Of a stretch of DNA of 64,000 bases, positions 61,768 to 64,000 are shown in pieces. Position numbers and translations under genes: made by a program. Origin of the DNA: Methylopila turkensis (GTDB lineage Bacteria; Pseudomonadota; Alphaproteobacteria; Rhizobiales; Methylopilaceae); assembly GCF_027922325.1 (NCBI RefSeq), contig NZ_BSFL01000001.1, forward strand, positions 863,610-927,609, read 5' to 3'. Position 1 is the first letter of the stretch, and every line of letters begins with the position of its first letter. The notes below the pieces were generated by a model, which was given only the letters and a program-made list of their open reading frames with translations, had not been told where the DNA came from and did not search any database.

Positions 61768-62433
61768 TCATGACGACCGCGGGTCCGTCACGCCGAGCGC
61801 TTGCGCCATCCGCACCAACTCGGCGAGCGACTTGGCGTTCATCTTGCGCATGGCGGAGCCGCGGTGAATCTTCACTGTGATTTCGCTCAGGCCGATCTCG
61901 CCCGCGATCTGCTTGTTCATGAGGCCGGCGGTGACGTAACTCATGACCTCGCGTTCGCGGGCGGTGAGCGCGGCGTAGCGGGCTTTGAGATCCGTCTCGG
62001 CCGCCAGTTCGCGCCGCCGCAGCGCATCCCGCTCGATCGCGCTCATGACCGCGTCCAGCATGTCCTGGTCTCTGAACGGCTTCGCCAGGAAGTCGACGGC
62101 GCCCGCCTTCATGGCGCGCACGGACATGGGGATGTCGCCATGCCCGGTCATGAAGATCACTGGCAGATGCACGCCGGCGGCCGCGAGCTGTTGTTGGAAG
62201 TCGAGCCCGCTGATCCCCGGAAGCCGGACGTCGAGGACGATGCAGCTCGGGACGTCCGGCGCGGGTCGCGCCAGCAGGTCCGCCGGCGAGCCGAACAGTT
62301 CGACGTGAAGGTCCACGGACCGGAACAGGCTGCCGAGGGACGCGCGGATTCCTGCGTCGTCGTCCACCACCACGACGACGCGCTTGTCCGCAGGCTCGTC
62401 GCCGCCCGAAACTTTGCCGCCCTGCCGGATCAT
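61768..62433 (-). CDS. FixJ/LuxR-type response regulator
   Basis: A 221-residue regulator. The receiver has DDD (24-26) and D68 (IVLDVRLPG). The LuxR-type helix-turn-helix (about 155-212) has LTAREREVMSYVTAGLMNKQIAGEIGLSEITVKIHR. The start ATG 62433 overlaps the stop codon of the kinase gene (ATGA), so the pair is translated together. The FixJ-like form suggests activation of transcription after phosphorylation by that kinase. Confidence 0.93.
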   Translation of the reverse strand: MIRQGGKVSGGDEPADKRVVVVVDDDAGIRASLGSLFRSVDLHVELFGSPADLLARPAPDVPSCIVLDVRLPGISGLDFQQQLAAAGVHLPVIFMTGHGDIPMSVRAMKAGAVDFLAKPFRDQDMLDAVMSAIERDALRRRELAAETDLKARYAALTAREREVMSYVTAGLMNKQIAGEIGLSEITVKIHRGSAMRKMNAKSLAELVRMAQALGVTDPRSS

Positions 62434-64000
62434 TCTGGGCCCTGTGCGGCGACGGGGATCGTGAAGATGAAGCGCGCGCCTTCGCCCGCCGGGCTCTCGA
62501 CCGAGAGCCGGCCGCCGTGAGCTTCGATGGTGGAGCGGCAGATCGCAAGGCCCATCCCCATTCCGTCCTCCTTGGTCGTGAAGAACGGATCGAACAGTTT
62601 GCCGAGGTTCGCCTCGGGGATCCCGGGCCCGCTGTCGGCGACCGTCACGGCGACATGACCGGCGCCGTCGGTCGCGGCTCCGACCCACAGCCGGCCATCC
62701 GGCGCGCCGGCCATGGCGTGGGTCGCATTCACCGCGAGGTTGACCAGCACCTGCTGCAACTGCACCCGATCGCCCAAGACCCTCGGCAGCTTCGGGTCGA
62801 GCCGCAGATGGACGGTCGCTCCGGATCTCGTCAGCTCCCGCTCGACCAGCAGGATCGCGTCCTGCACGAGCTCCACCACATCGAGGACGTCGCGCCTGAT
62901 CGGCCCCTTCGTCAGGAAGGCCCGGATCCGGCGGACGACGGCGCTCGCTCGCTTACCCTCCTCGATCGCCCGGACGAGCGCGGTCGAGACCTCCTCGAGA
63001 TCCGGCTCCGCCCGGCGCAGCCAGCGGAGCGCGGCCTCGCCATTGGTGACGATCGCGGCGAGCGGCTGGTTGACCTCGTGGGTGATCGAGGCCGTCAGCT
63101 CGCCCAGGGTCGCGACGCGCGCGGCATGGGCGAGCTCCGCCTGAGCCGCCAGAAGCGCGTTCTGGGCTTCGTTGCGCTCGGTAGCGTCGACGACGAAGGC
63201 CAGCACCTCGCCGTCGTTGCCCTCCTCGACGGCCGGGAAGGTCAGTCCGAAGATCACGGGCACGCGCCGTCCGTTGGAGGCCCGTATCTCCGTTTCGCCC
63301 TCGAAGAACCTGTCGCCCCGGCAAAACGCCGCAAGCGAGCCCACGAAGGTCTGGTCGGCCTCTCCGAGGATGCCGTCGAGCGATCCGGGCAAGCTCACCG
63401 CGCTGTCGGCTCCGGTGATCTCGAGGAAGGCGGCGTTGACGTCGGTGATCCGGACAAGCGCCTTCGCCCGCTCCACGAAGTCGGGGTTCGCGTCAATGTA
63501 GCGGAGAAGATCGGCCTCCCCCGTTGAGGTCAGCCGCCGCAGCTCCGTCCGGAGCGCGGACCAGTCCTCCTGGAGCAGGCCCACGCGGTTCGCGTCGAAC
63601 ATGCGCCGGTAGCGGCGTTCGCTCTGGGCGAGAGCCCTGTGCGACGCCTCGCGCTCGGTGACGTCCCGGTGCGTCTCCAGGACCCTGAACGGCTGGCCTG
63701 GACCGCCGCGCTGCAGCGCCCAGCGGCTTTCGACGACGATGGTCGCGCCCGCGTTCGTGCGCTGGCGCAGCACGCCTTCCCAGCGCGATGTCCGGAGCAG
63801 CTGCCGCTCAATGTCGGCCCGCTTGGTCGGGTACTCCGTCGCGAGCAGTTCGTCCGCGACCTTGCCGATCGCCGCTTCGGCCGGCCACCCGTACCGATTT
63901 TCGGCTCCGCGGTTCCAGAAACGGATAATGCCGGCCGCGTCGCGGACGAAGATCATGTCGTGCGAGAGGTCGAGCAGTCGGGCCTGCTCGCGGAGCCTGT
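62430..64000 (-). CDS. PAS-domain sensor histidine kinase (cut by the right window edge)
   Basis: More than 508 residues are visible and the frame is open to the edge ([13 protein letters not shown] precedes the first in-window ATG), so the start is outside. Two PAS modules are seen (about 1-100 and 165-260, counted from ATG 63956). The HisKA site H293 lies in [13 protein letters not shown], the form found in FixL/DctB-type kinases. The HATPase has N box [12 protein letters not shown] and G boxes DSGPGIP and GMGMGLAI. No heme-binding PAS signature is obvious. It controls the overlapping FixJ-type gene. Confidence 0.92.
   Translation of the reverse strand, partial: RLREQARLLDLSHDMIFVRDAAGIIRFWNRGAENRYGWPAEAAIGKVADELLATEYPTKRADIERQLLRTSRWEGVLRQRTNAGATIVVESRWALQRGGPGQPFRVLETHRDVTEREASHRALAQSERRYRRMFDANRVGLLQEDWSALRTELRRLTSTGEADLLRYIDANPDFVERAKALVRITDVNAAFLEITGADSAVSLPGSLDGILGEADQTFVGSLAAFCRGDRFFEGETEIRASNGRRVPVIFGLTFPAVEEGNDGEVLAFVVDATERNEAQNALLAAQAELAHAARVATLGELTASITHEVNQPLAAIVTNGEAALRWLRRAEPDLEEVSTALVRAIEEGKRASAVVRRIRAFLTKGPIRRDVLDVVELVQDAILLVERELTRSGATVHLRLDPKLPRVLGDRVQLQQVLVNLAVNATHAMAGAPDGRLWVGAATDGAGHVAVTVADSGPGIPEANLGKLFDPFFTTKEDGMGMGLAICRSTIEAHGGRLSVESPAGEGARFIFTIPVAAQGPE

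Noticed and set aside
62430..64000. The PAS kinase as an oxygen-sensing FixL
   Set aside because: The FixJ-like partner invites this, but no heme-pocket histidine pattern was seen in either visible PAS module and the N-terminus is missing.

Overview
This is a high-GC alphaproteobacterial chromosome segment, most likely from the order Hyphomicrobiales. The evidence is very GC-rich coding DNA, a guaB/rsmB-like/guaA neighbourhood, FixJ-type regulators, an ArgP/LysE pair, a CCA-encoding tRNA gene and many ATGA-type gene overlaps. I could not fix the genus by eye.

Layout. (1) 1-2.5 kb is the end of an integrated element. It has a P4-type tyrosine integrase and an AlpA-like regulator, and it abuts the 3' end of guaA, a known integration hotspot. 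(2) 2.5-15.7 kb is core DNA: guaA, an RsmB-family rRNA methyltransferase, a MAPEG protein and guaB (with a vapBC toxin-antitoxin pair inserted between guaB and MAPEG), a DHA2 drug-efflux pump, a stand-alone lpxC, a sodC, rlmE-ppx, an L-lactate permease and tRNA-Gln(CTG). (3) 15.8-27.7 kb is accessory. It holds two small unknown genes, a tightly overlapped Type I restriction-modification operon (hsdM-hsdS-GIY-YIG-hsdR) whose HsdS carries an extra C-terminal domain, a frameshifted recombinase-like gene, two unknown genes and a gene with all three motifs of an HUH (rolling-circle/relaxase-type) endonuclease. (4) 27.7-34.4 kb is a ten-gene copper-resistance operon led by csoR. Its operator sits in the promoter spacer, a strong terminator ends the unit, and its upstream end adjoins a truncated [2Fe-2S] dehydrogenase subunit gene.

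(5) 34.9-43.7 kb is a minus-strand catabolic-looking run: old yellow enzyme, a glycine-betaine-type binding protein broken by an in-frame TAG, a monooxygenase-fold protein, a VOC protein, an MFS carrier, a large winged-helix/NTPase regulator and an SDR. (6) 44-53 kb is a putative synthase-dependent exopolysaccharide locus. A GT2 cellulose-synthase-like enzyme is divergent from a TPR/outer-membrane-barrel protein; a GH10 glycanase and a complete RsbU/RsbV/RsbW-type partner-switch cassette sit next to them. This is the best candidate for an undescribed system. (7) 53.4-58.1 kb has argP-lysE with a perfect LysR-type palindrome, a multiply broken second lysE, a DHDPS-family aldolase, an exported chorismate mutase and an SDR. 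(8) 58.3-64 kb has a Tat-exported molybdopterin oxidoreductase with its b-type cytochrome and two small exported proteins, then a lone receiver, a FixJ-type regulator and a PAS histidine kinase running off the right edge.

Coordinates of starts were adjusted from longest open frames when a ribosome-binding site, signal peptide or overlap gave a better choice. No CRISPR array, rRNA gene or intact insertion sequence was seen.
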